This document shows positions 53,002 through 61,085 of a stretch of DNA of 64,000 bases, piece after piece. Source of the DNA: UBA946 sp031550725 (lineage in GTDB: Bacteria; Bacillota; Clostridia; Oscillospirales; Ruminococcaceae); NCBI GenBank assembly GCA_031550725.1, contig JAVBOH010000002.1, positions 1-64,000 of the forward strand, given 5' to 3'. Position 1 is the stretch's first letter. Every line of letters begins with the position of its first letter. The position numbers were made by a program, and so were the translations under genes. The notes under the pieces were generated by a model. That model was not told the origin of the DNA. It saw only the letters and a program-made list of their open reading frames with translations, and made no database searches.

Positions 53002-53226
53002 ATGAGTGAACAGGATAAAATAAGCGAATTAGTTGATATTATTGATAAACTCATGTCAGACGGCGGCGGGCATGTCAATATCATTGCTGATGAAAATAAC
53101 GATGATGGTGATATAACTGTGCAGACATATATTTGCACCGATTGTGGATGCAACAATAAAAAAGCTATGGCGTGTAACGAGCCTACATTACATGAGGGAA
53201 TTGATGAAACGGAGGATAACTATTAA
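53002..53226 (+). CDS. Cys-rich paralogue of the glycyl-radical domain
   Basis: 74 residues. The first 28 residues (ISELVDIIDKLMSDGGGHVNII) parallel the next protein (VNNLIELLDGYVEKGGHHLNVNV), so the two share ancestry. The second half lacks the RVSGYA glycine loop and instead has Cys45, Cys48, Cys50 and Cys58 (CTDCGCNNKKAMAC), then an acidic tail. A metal, Fe-S or redox role is possible. The start is ATG 53002 with AAGGA 11 bases upstream. Its stop overlaps the next start (TAATG). I know no named family. Confidence 0.72.
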   Translation: MSEQDKISELVDIIDKLMSDGGGHVNIIADENNDDGDITVQTYICTDCGCNNKKAMACNEPTLHEGIDETEDNY

Positions 53227-53474
53227 TGTCAGATAAAATCAGCGAACAGCAGGTTAATAACCTTATTGAACTTCTTGACGGATATGTAGAAAAAGGTGGT
53301 CATCACCTTAATGTCAACGTTTTTACAAAGGAAACCTTGCTTGATGCACAGGCACACCCAGAAAAATATCCACAGCTTACTATTCGTGTTTCAGGATATG
53401 CTGTAAACTTTATTAAACTAACAAAAGAACAGCAGGATGATGTTATAAAACGTACTTTTCATCAGTCTATGTAA
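53226..53474 (+). CDS. Stand-alone glycyl-radical domain of pyruvate formate-lyase
   Basis: 82 residues equal to the missing C-terminus of PFL: LLDGYVEKGGHHLNVNV, then LLDAQAHPEKYPQLTIRVSGYAVNFIKLTKEQQDDVIKRTF. The radical-bearing residue is Gly57 in RVSGYAV. It resembles the E. coli spare part YfiD/GrcA, but there an intact PFL also exists; here no other copy of the domain is visible in the window. It should dock on the 691-residue core, and PflA should install the radical. Translation is coupled to the preceding gene (TAATG). Confidence 0.9.
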   Translation: MSDKISEQQVNNLIELLDGYVEKGGHHLNVNVFTKETLLDAQAHPEKYPQLTIRVSGYAVNFIKLTKEQQDDVIKRTFHQSM

Positions 53475-53515
53475 TATTTGTTGAAAATTACGATTAAACA
53501 TACGGAGTTAATTAT

Positions 53516-53977
53516 ATGAGTAAGAAAAACAACTTAATATATTTACCACGTATTTATACTTTTATATCTATAGCTAGCTTTTTATCATATATTATTAATC
53601 ATAGCTATAATGGTTATTGGATATATATAGGTATAACAATGATTTTTATGCTTGTGGGGAGTTTGATTAGCATGATATTAATCAATAAATACGATATTGA
53701 TTTATCAGAAAGCACATCTAAATTTATAGCTACATTAATTCTTTCCATTACTGCGATATTTATAGCTTTTATCTTATTTTTTAATTACTTACCGTATTCA
53801 CATTACTTGCTAGTTTTTATCTTTATATTCATACCTATTATCGCACTAATCATTTCATTTATGATTTACAGCAAGAAATCAATGGATTTTAAGAAAAAAT
53901 TCGTTTTGATTTTAATTAATCCTTTGCTTTACTATGTAATTTTTATAATATGTTTTACTATTAAAATATTCATTTAG
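53516..53977 (+). CDS. Small integral membrane protein in the pfl cluster
   Basis: 153 residues, very hydrophobic, with about five helices (Ile/Phe-rich stretches near 12-30, 36-58, 68-90, 93-115, 128-152). It is too short and different for the formate channel FocA, and I recognise no family. CGGAG lies 9 bases ahead of the ATG. It sits 41 bases after the glycyl-radical gene and before pflA, so it may be part of the transcript. Confidence 0.65.
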   Translation: MSKKNNLIYLPRIYTFISIASFLSYIINHSYNGYWIYIGITMIFMLVGSLISMILINKYDIDLSESTSKFIATLILSITAIFIAFILFFNYLPYSHYLLVFIFIFIPIIALIISFMIYSKKSMDFKKKFVLILINPLLYYVIFIICFTIKIFI

Positions 53978-53996
53978 TATACTGCTTTTCTAAACA

Positions 53997-54030
53997 AATA
54001 CCCATGACATTTTTAGTCATGGGTATTTTC
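53997..54030 (+). terminator. Hairpin between membrane protein gene and pflA
   Basis: Perfect 12-bp arms AATACCCATGAC / GTCATGGGTATT, followed by TTC; the T-tract is short. It could be a partial terminator that lowers pflA relative to the pfl subunits. Confidence 0.6.
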
Positions 54031-54057
54031 AAAAACATTTTAAGGATGGTATTTTTC

Positions 54058-54807
54058 ATGAATGGCTATATTCATTCAACCGAAAGCTTTGGCACTGTTG
54101 ATGGTCCAAATATACGCTTTGTTGTCTTTATGCAAGGGTGCCCAATGCGCTGTCTTTATTGCCATAATCCTGATACTTGGGAGTTTGATACTGGACTTCA
54201 AATGTCTGTTTCGGACATCCTTGATGAATATGATAAGGTTAAAGAATTTCTTAAAAATGGTGGTATTACTGTAACAGGTGGAGAACCACTAATGCAGATA
54301 GAATTTGTTACAGAGCTTTTTAAATCTGCCAAAGAACGAGGTATTCACACTTGCCTTGATACATCTGGTGTTACCTTTTCGCATGAGAATGACGTTATTG
54401 AACAGTTTGATGAACTTATGATTTATACTGACCTTGTTATGCTTGATATCAAGCATATTGACGATACTGAGCATACAAAGCTGACTGGTTTTTCTAATAA
54501 AAATATACTTCAGTTTGCAGAATATTTATACAAAAAAAACGTACCCATTTGGGTACGCCATGTTGTTGTCGATGGTATTACAAATAACGAAAAACATTTG
54601 CATGATTTGGGTTATTTTATCGGCAGACTAAAGAATTTAAAGGCACTTGATGTTTTGCCTTATCATGATATGGGTAAGACAAAATATCATGAGTTAGGAC
54701 TTCCCTACCCTCTTGAAGATACACCTTCGCTCGATAAATCTAAAGCGATAATTGCTAGGGATATAATAATGAATGGTATAAAAGCTTATCTTAGGGATAA
54801 CCCTTGA
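54058..54807 (+). CDS. pflA: Pyruvate formate-lyase activating enzyme
   Basis: 249 residues from ATG 54058 (AAGGATGG upstream). N-terminus GYIHSTESFGTVDGPNIRFVVFMQGC is typical of PflA; the radical SAM motif is Cys-x3-Cys-x2-Cys in GCPMRCLYCHN. VTGGEPLMQ and VMLDIKH are later landmarks. It uses S-adenosylmethionine and a 4Fe-4S cluster to make the glycyl radical, here presumably on the separate 82-residue subunit. Ends directly against the convergent ispE. Confidence 0.95.
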   Translation: MNGYIHSTESFGTVDGPNIRFVVFMQGCPMRCLYCHNPDTWEFDTGLQMSVSDILDEYDKVKEFLKNGGITVTGGEPLMQIEFVTELFKSAKERGIHTCLDTSGVTFSHENDVIEQFDELMIYTDLVMLDIKHIDDTEHTKLTGFSNKNILQFAEYLYKKNVPIWVRHVVVDGITNNEKHLHDLGYFIGRLKNLKALDVLPYHDMGKTKYHELGLPYPLEDTPSLDKSKAIIARDIIMNGIKAYLRDNP

Positions 54808-55662
54808 TTATATAAGAACTATCCCCTTTTTTTCAGGTTTGCATACAACACCAAAATATCCTGATTTTTGCAATGTATCACAAGCTTTTTCAGCACCTTT
54901 TATATCTGTGAAAATGCCATAAACAGCCGAGCCGCTGCCGCTTAAATGTGGACACAAGGCGTTATTTTCTAGCATAATTTTCTTTATCTGATGTATCTCG
55001 TCAATGTCAGCACATTCTTCAAAAATATTGGAACAGGCATTGCTTATTGCATATATATCCTTATCAAATACGCTTATATCAAAGGCATATTTATCACCTA
55101 AATCACACTCATCAATTTTAGAATATGCATCTTTTGTTGAAATACCTTTTTTACCCTTTCCAATTACAATAACGCAATCAGGTATGCTGGATAGAGGGTT
55201 AATTTCACCGCCAATACCCTCACAAAGACAAGTTCCACCAACAATGCAAAATGGCACATCAGCACCAATTTTTTCACCGATACGGCATAATTCTTTAGTA
55301 TTATATATATTGCCGCTAAGTGAGTTCAAAGCTGTTAAAACTGCGGCGGCATCAGCACTTCCGCCGCCTAGTCCTGCTTCACTTGGTATATTTTTTTCAA
55401 TATCAATATGCACCCCAAAAAACATTCCTGACTCATTAAAAAATGTGTCTGCTGCTTTATATGCGATGTTTTTTTCACCGCATGGTATGCGTTCATCTGA
55501 ACAGCGTATCATTATTCTTTCGCTGTCGTTAGGTGTTACTGTAACATAATCTGCAAGCGAAATTGACTGCATAACAGTTCTGATATTATGATATCCATCC
55601 TCACGCTTTGATGTAACATCAAGTGTGAGATTTATTTTTGCATTAGCTTTGTATTTAAACAT
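54808..55662 (-). CDS. ispE: 4-diphosphocytidyl-2-C-methyl-D-erythritol kinase
   Basis: 284 residues, the normal size. The start YKANAKINLTLDVTSKREDGYHN holds the substrate-binding Lys-Asn and the GHMP ATP loop is IPSEAGLGGGSADAAAVL (about 90-107); LSGSGSAVYGIF is the C-terminal motif. It phosphorylates CDP-methylerythritol in the MEP isoprenoid pathway. It faces pflA with no gap. Confidence 0.96.
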   Translation of the reverse strand: MFKYKANAKINLTLDVTSKREDGYHNIRTVMQSISLADYVTVTPNDSERIMIRCSDERIPCGEKNIAYKAADTFFNESGMFFGVHIDIEKNIPSEAGLGGGSADAAAVLTALNSLSGNIYNTKELCRIGEKIGADVPFCIVGGTCLCEGIGGEINPLSSIPDCVIVIGKGKKGISTKDAYSKIDECDLGDKYAFDISVFDKDIYAISNACSNIFEECADIDEIHQIKKIMLENNALCPHLSGSGSAVYGIFTDIKGAEKACDTLQKSGYFGVVCKPEKKGIVLI

Positions 55663-55682
55663 AATAATATATCCCCATATTC

Positions 55683-55720
55683 TAAAAACATCCGAAAAAA
55701 CATAACGCTCTTTCGGATGT
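55683..55720 (-). terminator. Terminator of the Lrp/aminotransferase operon
   Basis: Minus strand ACATCCGAAA pairs with TTTCGGATGT, followed by TTTTTAG. Confidence 0.75.
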
Positions 55721-55734
55721 AATTATAGTATTTT

Positions 55735-56910
55735 TTATTTCTTTAACTCGTCAATAAACAGCTTAATTCTGTCAACAGCCTCCATCAAATGCTTTAATGA
55801 ATATGCATAGGAAACTCGTATAAACCCCTCACCACATTCACCAAATGCATCACCAGGAACAACTGCAACTTTATAATTATACAACATTTTCTCACAAAAC
55901 TCCTGACTTGTAAGACCAGTCGATTTGATACAAGGGAACACATAAAATGCACCCTGCGGCTCAAAGCATTCAAGACCAATTTCGTTAAATGCATTAACTA
56001 GCCATCTGCGTCGAATGTTATATTCATTCACCATTTTTGCAACTTCATTGTCACATGATTTAAGCCCCTCAATTGCTGCATACTGCGATGTTGTCGGACT
56101 GCACATTATAGCATACTGGTGAATTTTAAGTATCTGTTCAACAATTTGATGTGGTCCGCATAAGTATCCTAAACGCCATCCAGTCATTGCAAATGCTTTA
56201 GAAAAGCCGTTTACAAGCAGTGTACGTTCTTTCATACCATCAATTTCAGCAATTGAAATATGTCGATTACCAGTGTATGTAAGTTCAGAATAAATTTCAT
56301 CAGACATAATCATAATGTCAGTGCCACGAATAACCTCAGCAATTTCTTCAAGGTCATGCTTTTCCATAACAGCACCAGTTGGGTTGTTCGGAAAAGGCAA
56401 AATCAAAAGCTTTGTCTTATCAGTAATCTTTTCTTTTAGTGCTTTAGCTGTTAAACGGAAATTATCTTCAACACGAGTTTCAATTATAACTGGAACACCA
56501 TCTGCCATTGTAACAAGCGGTGAATAACATACAAAGCTAGGCTCAACGACTAATACTTCATCACCTGCATTTACAAGTGCCCTTAATCCTGCATCAATAG
56601 CTTCAGAGCCGCCAACAGTAACGACAATTTCGTTTTCAGGTGCATACTTCACACGAATTTTTCTATCAAGATAATTGCTTATCTCCGTTCGAAGTTCCAT
56701 TAACCCTGAATTAGCTGTATAAACCGTTTTGCCCTTTTCGAGTGTGTTTATAGCAGCATGACGAATTGCCCATGGTGTTTGGAAATCAGGTTCGCCAACA
56801 CCGAGCGAAATAACTCCCTCAAGAGTTGTTGCAATATCAAAAAATTTACGAATCCCCGATGGTTTTAGTTCCTTGCATTTCGAGGATAATATCTTATCGT
56901 AGTCTATCAT
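55735..56910 (-). CDS. PLP-dependent aminotransferase, class I/II
   Basis: 391 residues, fold-type I. The Schiff-base Lys is in VNGFSKAFAMTGWRLGY; other landmarks are VTVGGSEAIDAGLRALVNAGDEVLV, PNNPTGAV and the C-terminal Arg in GFIRVSYAY. It is closest in appearance to aromatic/aspartate-type transaminases of Firmicutes; the amino acid is not certain. It starts inside the end of the Lrp-type regulator gene (4-base overlap), so the regulator probably controls it. Confidence 0.9.
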   Translation of the reverse strand: MIDYDKILSSKCKELKPSGIRKFFDIATTLEGVISLGVGEPDFQTPWAIRHAAINTLEKGKTVYTANSGLMELRTEISNYLDRKIRVKYAPENEIVVTVGGSEAIDAGLRALVNAGDEVLVVEPSFVCYSPLVTMADGVPVIIETRVEDNFRLTAKALKEKITDKTKLLILPFPNNPTGAVMEKHDLEEIAEVIRGTDIMIMSDEIYSELTYTGNRHISIAEIDGMKERTLLVNGFSKAFAMTGWRLGYLCGPHQIVEQILKIHQYAIMCSPTTSQYAAIEGLKSCDNEVAKMVNEYNIRRRWLVNAFNEIGLECFEPQGAFYVFPCIKSTGLTSQEFCEKMLYNYKVAVVPGDAFGECGEGFIRVSYAYSLKHLMEAVDRIKLFIDELKK

Positions 56911-57386
56911 GGAGAAACAAATCTCCTTTCGTCCTGCTGCTCATCATCTATAAAAATACCTTTGTCTTTGTATTTTTTCAAAAGGAAATGGGTAGAAGTT
57001 GATAATACGCCGTCAATTGTTGAAAGGCGCTGTGCAACAAATAGTGCAATCTCTTTATAATTAGTACCGCTGATTGTTACAGCTAAATCAAATGCACCAG
57101 ACATTAATGTAAGGCTTTCAACCTCGTCATACATCATAATAGTCTTTGCGATATCGTCAAATCCGCAGTCAGCCTTTGGTGTAACCTTAACTTCAATAAA
57201 TGCAGTAACATTGTCTTTATCAGCTAAATCATCGTTTACAATTGCAGAATAGCCAACAATAGTGCCATCCTGTTCATATTCCTTGATTTTCGCCTCAACC
57301 TCCGCTTCGGCTATTCCTGTCATGGCGGCAAGTTCCTTGACGCTAAGTCTTGCATTTTGTTTCAGTAGTCGAATAATAGTATCCAT
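56907..57386 (-). CDS. Lrp/AsnC family regulator
   Basis: 159 residues. N-terminal helix-turn-helix (NARLSVKELAAMTGIAEAEVEAKIKEYEQDGTIVGY) and a C-terminal RAM/ligand domain (VTPKADCGFDDIAKTIMMYDEVESLTLMSGAFDLAV). It probably senses an amino acid and controls the aminotransferase it is coupled to. A perfect palindrome covers its own transcription start region. Confidence 0.92.
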   Translation of the reverse strand: MDTIIRLLKQNARLSVKELAAMTGIAEAEVEAKIKEYEQDGTIVGYSAIVNDDLADKDNVTAFIEVKVTPKADCGFDDIAKTIMMYDEVESLTLMSGAFDLAVTISGTNYKEIALFVAQRLSTIDGVLSTSTHFLLKKYKDKGIFIDDEQQDERRFVSP

Positions 57387-57415
57387 TACAGGTTCCTCCG
57401 CTTTTTATTTTATTA

Positions 57416-57469
57416 TTGAATATGATATTCAATTCCTATTATTATATCATATTAATTCGAAATTGTCTA
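57416..57469 (-). promoter_or_regulatory. Promoter and palindromic operator of the Lrp-type regulator
   Basis: Minus strand TAGACA (57469-57464), 17 bases, TATAAT (57446-57441). The perfect palindrome TTGAATATGATATTCAA (57416-57432) lies just downstream of the -10, at the expected start of transcription, suggesting autoregulation. Confidence 0.65.
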
Positions 57470-57558
57470 TAAATTTTATCTATCATACAAATATAATACT
57501 AATTTCAGTATTTAAACTACAATGTTTTTATGCAATATGACAAATCGCAAAAAACCTA

Positions 57559-57587
57559 TTGACATATTATCATGGACATGCTATAAT
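57559..57587 (+). promoter_or_regulatory. Promoter of tRNA-Leu
   Basis: TTGACA (57559-57564), 17 bases, TATAAT (57582-57587), 44 bases before the tRNA 5' end. Confidence 0.8.
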
Positions 57588-57631
57588 ATTAAAGTCGTCA
57601 AGAACAAGAGAACTTAACGACAACATAATAT

Positions 57632-57714
57632 GCGGGTGTGGCGGAATTGGCAGACGCGTTAGATTTAGGTTCTAATGTTAATTCGTGCAGGTTCAAGTCC
57701 TGTCACCCGTACCA
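57632..57714 (+). tRNA. tRNA-Leu (anticodon UAG)
   Basis: 83 bases including an encoded CCA. The acceptor arms GCGGGTG / CACCCGT pair; the anticodon loop TTTAGGT gives UAG, which reads CUA and related Leu codons; a long variable arm and GGTTCAAGTCC T-arm are as expected for a class II tRNA. Its 3' end borders an integrase gene and is the likely attachment site. Confidence 0.95.
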
Positions 57715-57720
57715 AAACAG

Positions 57721-57765
57721 ATAGTCTCAAACCTTTTATTTACGAGGTTTGAGGCTATTTTATTT
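57721..57765. terminator. Terminator after tRNA-Leu and the integrase
   Basis: ATAGTCTCAAACCT (57721-57734) pairs with AGGTTTGAGGCTAT (57745-57758) with one mismatch-like U-G pair, followed by TTTATTTTG on the + strand. Confidence 0.8.
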
Positions 57766-57806
57766 TGCTCAAAACCTAGTTTGTCCGCTACTTGACCGCT
57801 ATTTTA

Positions 57807-58988
57807 CTAATCAGCTAGTTTTAGAGAAAAACAGTTTGAAACGACGTCCATCGCTCTGGCTTGTGCTGTTTGAAATGCATGGCAATATATGGAAAGTGTC
57901 GTCGTTGGCGTACTGTGACCTAAGCACGACTGAACAGTCTTAACATCAATACCATTTGCAATAAGTAAGCTAGCGTTTAAGTGCCTCCAATTATGACATG
58001 ACACAAATCTCATACCAGTACGGTCGCAAAAACGCTGAAAGTATTTATGTGGTGTATTTGGGTGCATAGGTAAACCTTGCCATGCTGTAAAAAGTCTGTC
58101 TGTTTCAATCCATTTTGAACCGAGTTTAACTTTTTCTTCATTTTGATGCACACGAAAGCGCTGGACTATTGCCATAATGTCATCTGAAAGCTTTAATGTA
58201 CGGTTGCTGGTTTTTGTTTTAGGAGTGTCAGTAAAAACACCTATTCCAGTTTTTGCGTTGGAAGTTCTACGAACAGAAACAGTATTGTATTCAAAATCAA
58301 AGTCTTTCCATTCAAGTCCCAAAAGTTCACCTCTGCGAAATCCAGTGAAAATTGCTAGTAAAAAGAACACGACAAAATTCATATGCTCAGGTTCTTCATG
58401 CAAAAGTAAATTAATAAGTTCTTGAGTTTCTTCAAGTGTATAAATATCACGTTCCTTTTGAACCATCTTAGGTAACGTAACATTTTTACATGGATTGGAT
58501 GAAACAATCTGCATTTTTACTGCATTGTCAAAGACAGTTGAAATAAATGAAAGGTGTAGCTTTATAGTTTTTGCAGACAGTTTACCACCATTTCTATCAT
58601 TACGTTCAGCTTCTGTTAAATCAGTAATAAATTTCTGAACGTGACGTGGAGTGATTTTATCCATACGGATGTGACCAAATTCTTGATACACTCTTTTCTC
58701 TAACCAGTGATAATTTTGAATTGTGAGAGCTTTTAGTTTCAATTCAGCATACTGCTTAAACCATTCCTCAGCATAATCTTGAAATTTAACTGGAGCAGTA
58801 ACTTGTCCTTTTAAGCAAGCTTCTTCGAACATAACTGCCTGACGATTAAGTTCCTTTTCAATCTGCTTTGGTGTCATTTTGTCATTTGGTTTCCATGTCA
58901 TAGTTTGTTCCAAGTGTGCACCTTTTGTATCATATCCGACGGAAACCCTTATCTGATAAGAGTTTCCTCTTTTTCTAATGGTAGCCAT
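57807..58988 (-). CDS. int: Tyrosine-recombinase integrase
   Basis: 393 residues. An N-terminal arm-binding domain (IRKRGNSYQIRVSVGYD) and a SAM-like core-binding domain precede the catalytic domain. The Arg is in FTGFRRGELLGLEW, the His-x-x-Arg in SCHNWRHLNASLL, a second His in LGHSTPTTT and the nucleophile Tyr in LSIYCHAF. This is the Tn916/phage type used by elements inserting at tRNA 3' ends. The GGAGG site and ATG 58988 are clear. No excisionase gene was recognised next to it. Confidence 0.92.
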   Translation of the reverse strand: MATIRKRGNSYQIRVSVGYDTKGAHLEQTMTWKPNDKMTPKQIEKELNRQAVMFEEACLKGQVTAPVKFQDYAEEWFKQYAELKLKALTIQNYHWLEKRVYQEFGHIRMDKITPRHVQKFITDLTEAERNDRNGGKLSAKTIKLHLSFISTVFDNAVKMQIVSSNPCKNVTLPKMVQKERDIYTLEETQELINLLLHEEPEHMNFVVFFLLAIFTGFRRGELLGLEWKDFDFEYNTVSVRRTSNAKTGIGVFTDTPKTKTSNRTLKLSDDIMAIVQRFRVHQNEEKVKLGSKWIETDRLFTAWQGLPMHPNTPHKYFQRFCDRTGMRFVSCHNWRHLNASLLIANGIDVKTVQSCLGHSTPTTTLSIYCHAFQTAQARAMDVVSNCFSLKLAD

Positions 58989-59043
58989 AAATAATATCCT
59001 CCTTAGATATTTTAGTTTTTATGACATACCCCTGTATATCTAT

Positions 59044-59072
59044 ATTTTATCACTTTACAAGGTGAAAGTCAA
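59044..59072 (-). promoter_or_regulatory. Promoter of the integrase gene
   Basis: Minus strand TTGACT (59072-59067), 17 bases, TAAAAT (59049-59044). The spacer holds the imperfect dyad TCACCTTGTAAAGTGA, placed well for a repressor. Confidence 0.55.
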
Positions 59073-59114
59073 GAAATATTTATACGAGAGTAGGTCACGA
59101 AATTCGGCGGAAAT

Positions 59115-60554
59115 TCATCGCCCATGAGCTTTTTTTTTGGCAATATTTTGTTGTTGCTTTTCTTCCTCCTGCTTTTTCTTAAATTCATCAACAAGCCTTG
59201 AGATATAATCACCCTTAGAAATTTCATAATAAGTATTAGCAACATTAGTATAAGCATCATACAATTTCTTGCATTGATTAAACTGCTCTGACAAGACAAT
59301 AACTTTTTCTTCATGAGATTGTTTCAATGCACGAATATGTTCAATATCACATTCATCATCTATATGAACACGCAGGGCAGTCTGCTTGTACATTTCAAAT
59401 GCAACATTTTCGGCAGGAGTTAGCGTAGTCTTAGTTTTAAGTTCAAAATACTTTTCACAGTGTCCGATAACAGTTGCAATTTGTTCGATGTTACTTCGTA
59501 ATTTATTCAGTTCATCTCTAGCATTTTCATACGCTAGTTTTGTAGATTCAATCTTACCCTCAAGCTCACCAATTGAAGTAATATGCTCACGATTTATTAA
59601 AGTAAGGCACTCACCCATTTTGTAAACGGTTATATCGTTTGTTATAGAGTATGGCAAATTATTATTGTACTTTTTCGGAATAATCTGATTACTCTGGGTA
59701 AGTTCATTGACTTGATAAATCCTGTCATAGAATATTTCGTTGAGTTCATTGATGTCACGAGTTGGTTTGCTTGAAACAATATTTTCAATTCTGACAATGA
59801 GATTATCTTCTGAATACTCATCACCTAGAGTTTTAAGCCTACAAAATCTTTGTTGACCATCTGCCTTAACTGAAATATATTTACCACGTTTAATTGCATA
59901 TCCTTTTAGTTCAAGTTCAGAAAGCAGTTCATCAAGATTCTTAACTGAGCCGATAAGCATATCAATTTCATCACGAATAAACTGTTTCCACGATGTACCT
60001 TTCTTCTTATGCGACCACTCATTGTAAGCTATACTTTTACTCTTGCTCTCATTAGGAACAATAGATTTTATACCAAACGCAAGACATGTCCTGTCTGAAT
60101 ACTCACGAACTTTATTGCGAGTAGTAAGGTTATCATTAAATTTTTCACCTGTAAGCGAATAAGTATTTAGTATAAAATGATTATGAATATGCTCCTTATC
60201 AACATGAGTTGCGATTACAATTTGACAGTCATCACCGAAAGTTCTGCGTGCAAATGCTTTGCCAATTTTATGAGCCAGCTCTGGAGTGATGTTCTCGTTT
60301 GGATCAAAACTTTGAATATAGTGAATTGCTTTAACGTGACCTTTTCCCTTTTCGGGCAAAGGCTCGTTAAATTTTTTGCCTGAATAATGTTCGTAAACCA
60401 TCTTCATGTTCAAATATGCGTCCTTAGCATTTGTCACACAATTGAGTGATGCTGTATAAAGCAGGTCATCTGTTTTCTCAGGATTTAATATGTAGGCTAT
60501 ACTGCGATTGACGGAATTGTGGATGCTAATTGACTTAAGATATGGCAAATACAC
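59115..60554 (-). CDS. Relaxase / mobilization nuclease (MobA/MobL-like)
   Basis: 479 residues. The N-terminal domain contains RSIAYILNPEKT and the metal-binding HUH motif in ATHVDKEHIHNHFILN (about 112-127); the C-terminal third (about 330-479) is a coiled-coil, Lys/Gln-rich region. It nicks oriT and carries the strand to the recipient. Start GTG 60554 with AGAGGAG 5-7 bases upstream; it overlaps mobC by 58 bases. It ends in a basic tail. Confidence 0.9.
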   Translation of the reverse strand: MYLPYLKSISIHNSVNRSIAYILNPEKTDDLLYTASLNCVTNAKDAYLNMKMVYEHYSGKKFNEPLPEKGKGHVKAIHYIQSFDPNENITPELAHKIGKAFARRTFGDDCQIVIATHVDKEHIHNHFILNTYSLTGEKFNDNLTTRNKVREYSDRTCLAFGIKSIVPNESKSKSIAYNEWSHKKKGTSWKQFIRDEIDMLIGSVKNLDELLSELELKGYAIKRGKYISVKADGQQRFCRLKTLGDEYSEDNLIVRIENIVSSKPTRDINELNEIFYDRIYQVNELTQSNQIIPKKYNNNLPYSITNDITVYKMGECLTLINREHITSIGELEGKIESTKLAYENARDELNKLRSNIEQIATVIGHCEKYFELKTKTTLTPAENVAFEMYKQTALRVHIDDECDIEHIRALKQSHEEKVIVLSEQFNQCKKLYDAYTNVANTYYEISKGDYISRLVDEFKKKQEEEKQQQNIAKKKAHGR

Positions 60555-60835
60555 TCATACTCCTCTCGTAACTTTTCAACGTCCTCAGTATAAATACTGT
60601 TAATCTCATTTGCCTTTTTTGCAATTTGGTTTATATTTGTTCCGATAGAACGCAGCGAATTTATCATAGGTGTGATATTTTTGAAATCAAGATTTATGAT
60701 TTTTCCATCAACAGCCATGCGACGAATGTACTCACTTGTCTGCATGGATAGTTCGGATGCTTGTTTTTCAACCTTGCTCCATTCGGTCATATCGAATATG
60801 ATTTCTTTGCGTTTTACTTCTTTGAATTTTCTCAA
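60497..60835 (-). CDS. mobC: MobC-like mobilization accessory protein
   Basis: 112 residues. A ribbon-helix-helix-like N-terminus (FDMTEWSKVEKQASELSMQTSEYIRRMAVDG) and the MobC motif LRSIGTNINQIAKKANE. It binds oriT and helps the relaxase. The start is TTG 60835 with GGAGG about 9 bases upstream. Confidence 0.87.
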   Translation of the reverse strand: MRKFKEVKRKEIIFDMTEWSKVEKQASELSMQTSEYIRRMAVDGKIINLDFKNITPMINSLRSIGTNINQIAKKANEINSIYTEDVEKLREEYECICHILSQLASTIPSIAV

Positions 60836-60866
60836 TAATTTTTCCTCCAGTTCTAATTTAGCGGTC

Positions 60867-61085
60867 TTAGGTGCAACCTAAAATATATGGTTTTGATATT
60901 TAACGCAATTGCTGTTAAATATAATTTTTAGGGGTATCCACTAAAAATTTTCAAAATCCGAAAGTATATGTATACTTTCTCTGCTTGCTACACATACCTA
61001 AAACCATAGTATACGGCTACCTCAAAAACTCGTTTTTGCGTTTTTATCTGTAGCCATGTATTTTTATGTAGTAGTCATGTGACTA
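60867..61085. other. Cluster of inverted repeats upstream of mobC: candidate oriT
   Basis: Six dyads in about 220 bases: TTAGGT/ACCTAA (60867-60881), ATATTTAAC/GTTAAATAT (60896-60922), AATTTTTAG/CTAAAAATT (60923-60949), the perfect palindrome at 60961-60978 (AAAGTATA/TATACTTT), CAAAAAC/GTTTTTG (61023-61038) and TAGTCA/TGACTA (61072-61085). GGCTAC (61015) also faces GTAGCC (61050, 61092). The position beside mobC and the relaxase gene is where oriT usually lies. No gene is visible from 60836 to 61299. Confidence 0.5.

Noticed and set aside
50853..53474. Sequencing frameshift as the cause of the split PFL
   Set aside because: The core ends with its own stop, followed by a hairpin, a ribosome site, an additional 74-codon paralogue and a coupled start; no single indel could rejoin them.
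57749..57943. Small + strand frame next to tRNA-Leu
   Set aside because: Antisense to the integrase end, without ribosome site; the tRNA terminator lies just upstream.
59069..59314. Excisionase-like small basic frame beside the integrase
   Set aside because: It overlaps the relaxase C-terminus in another frame; the Lys-rich look comes from the relaxase coding sequence.
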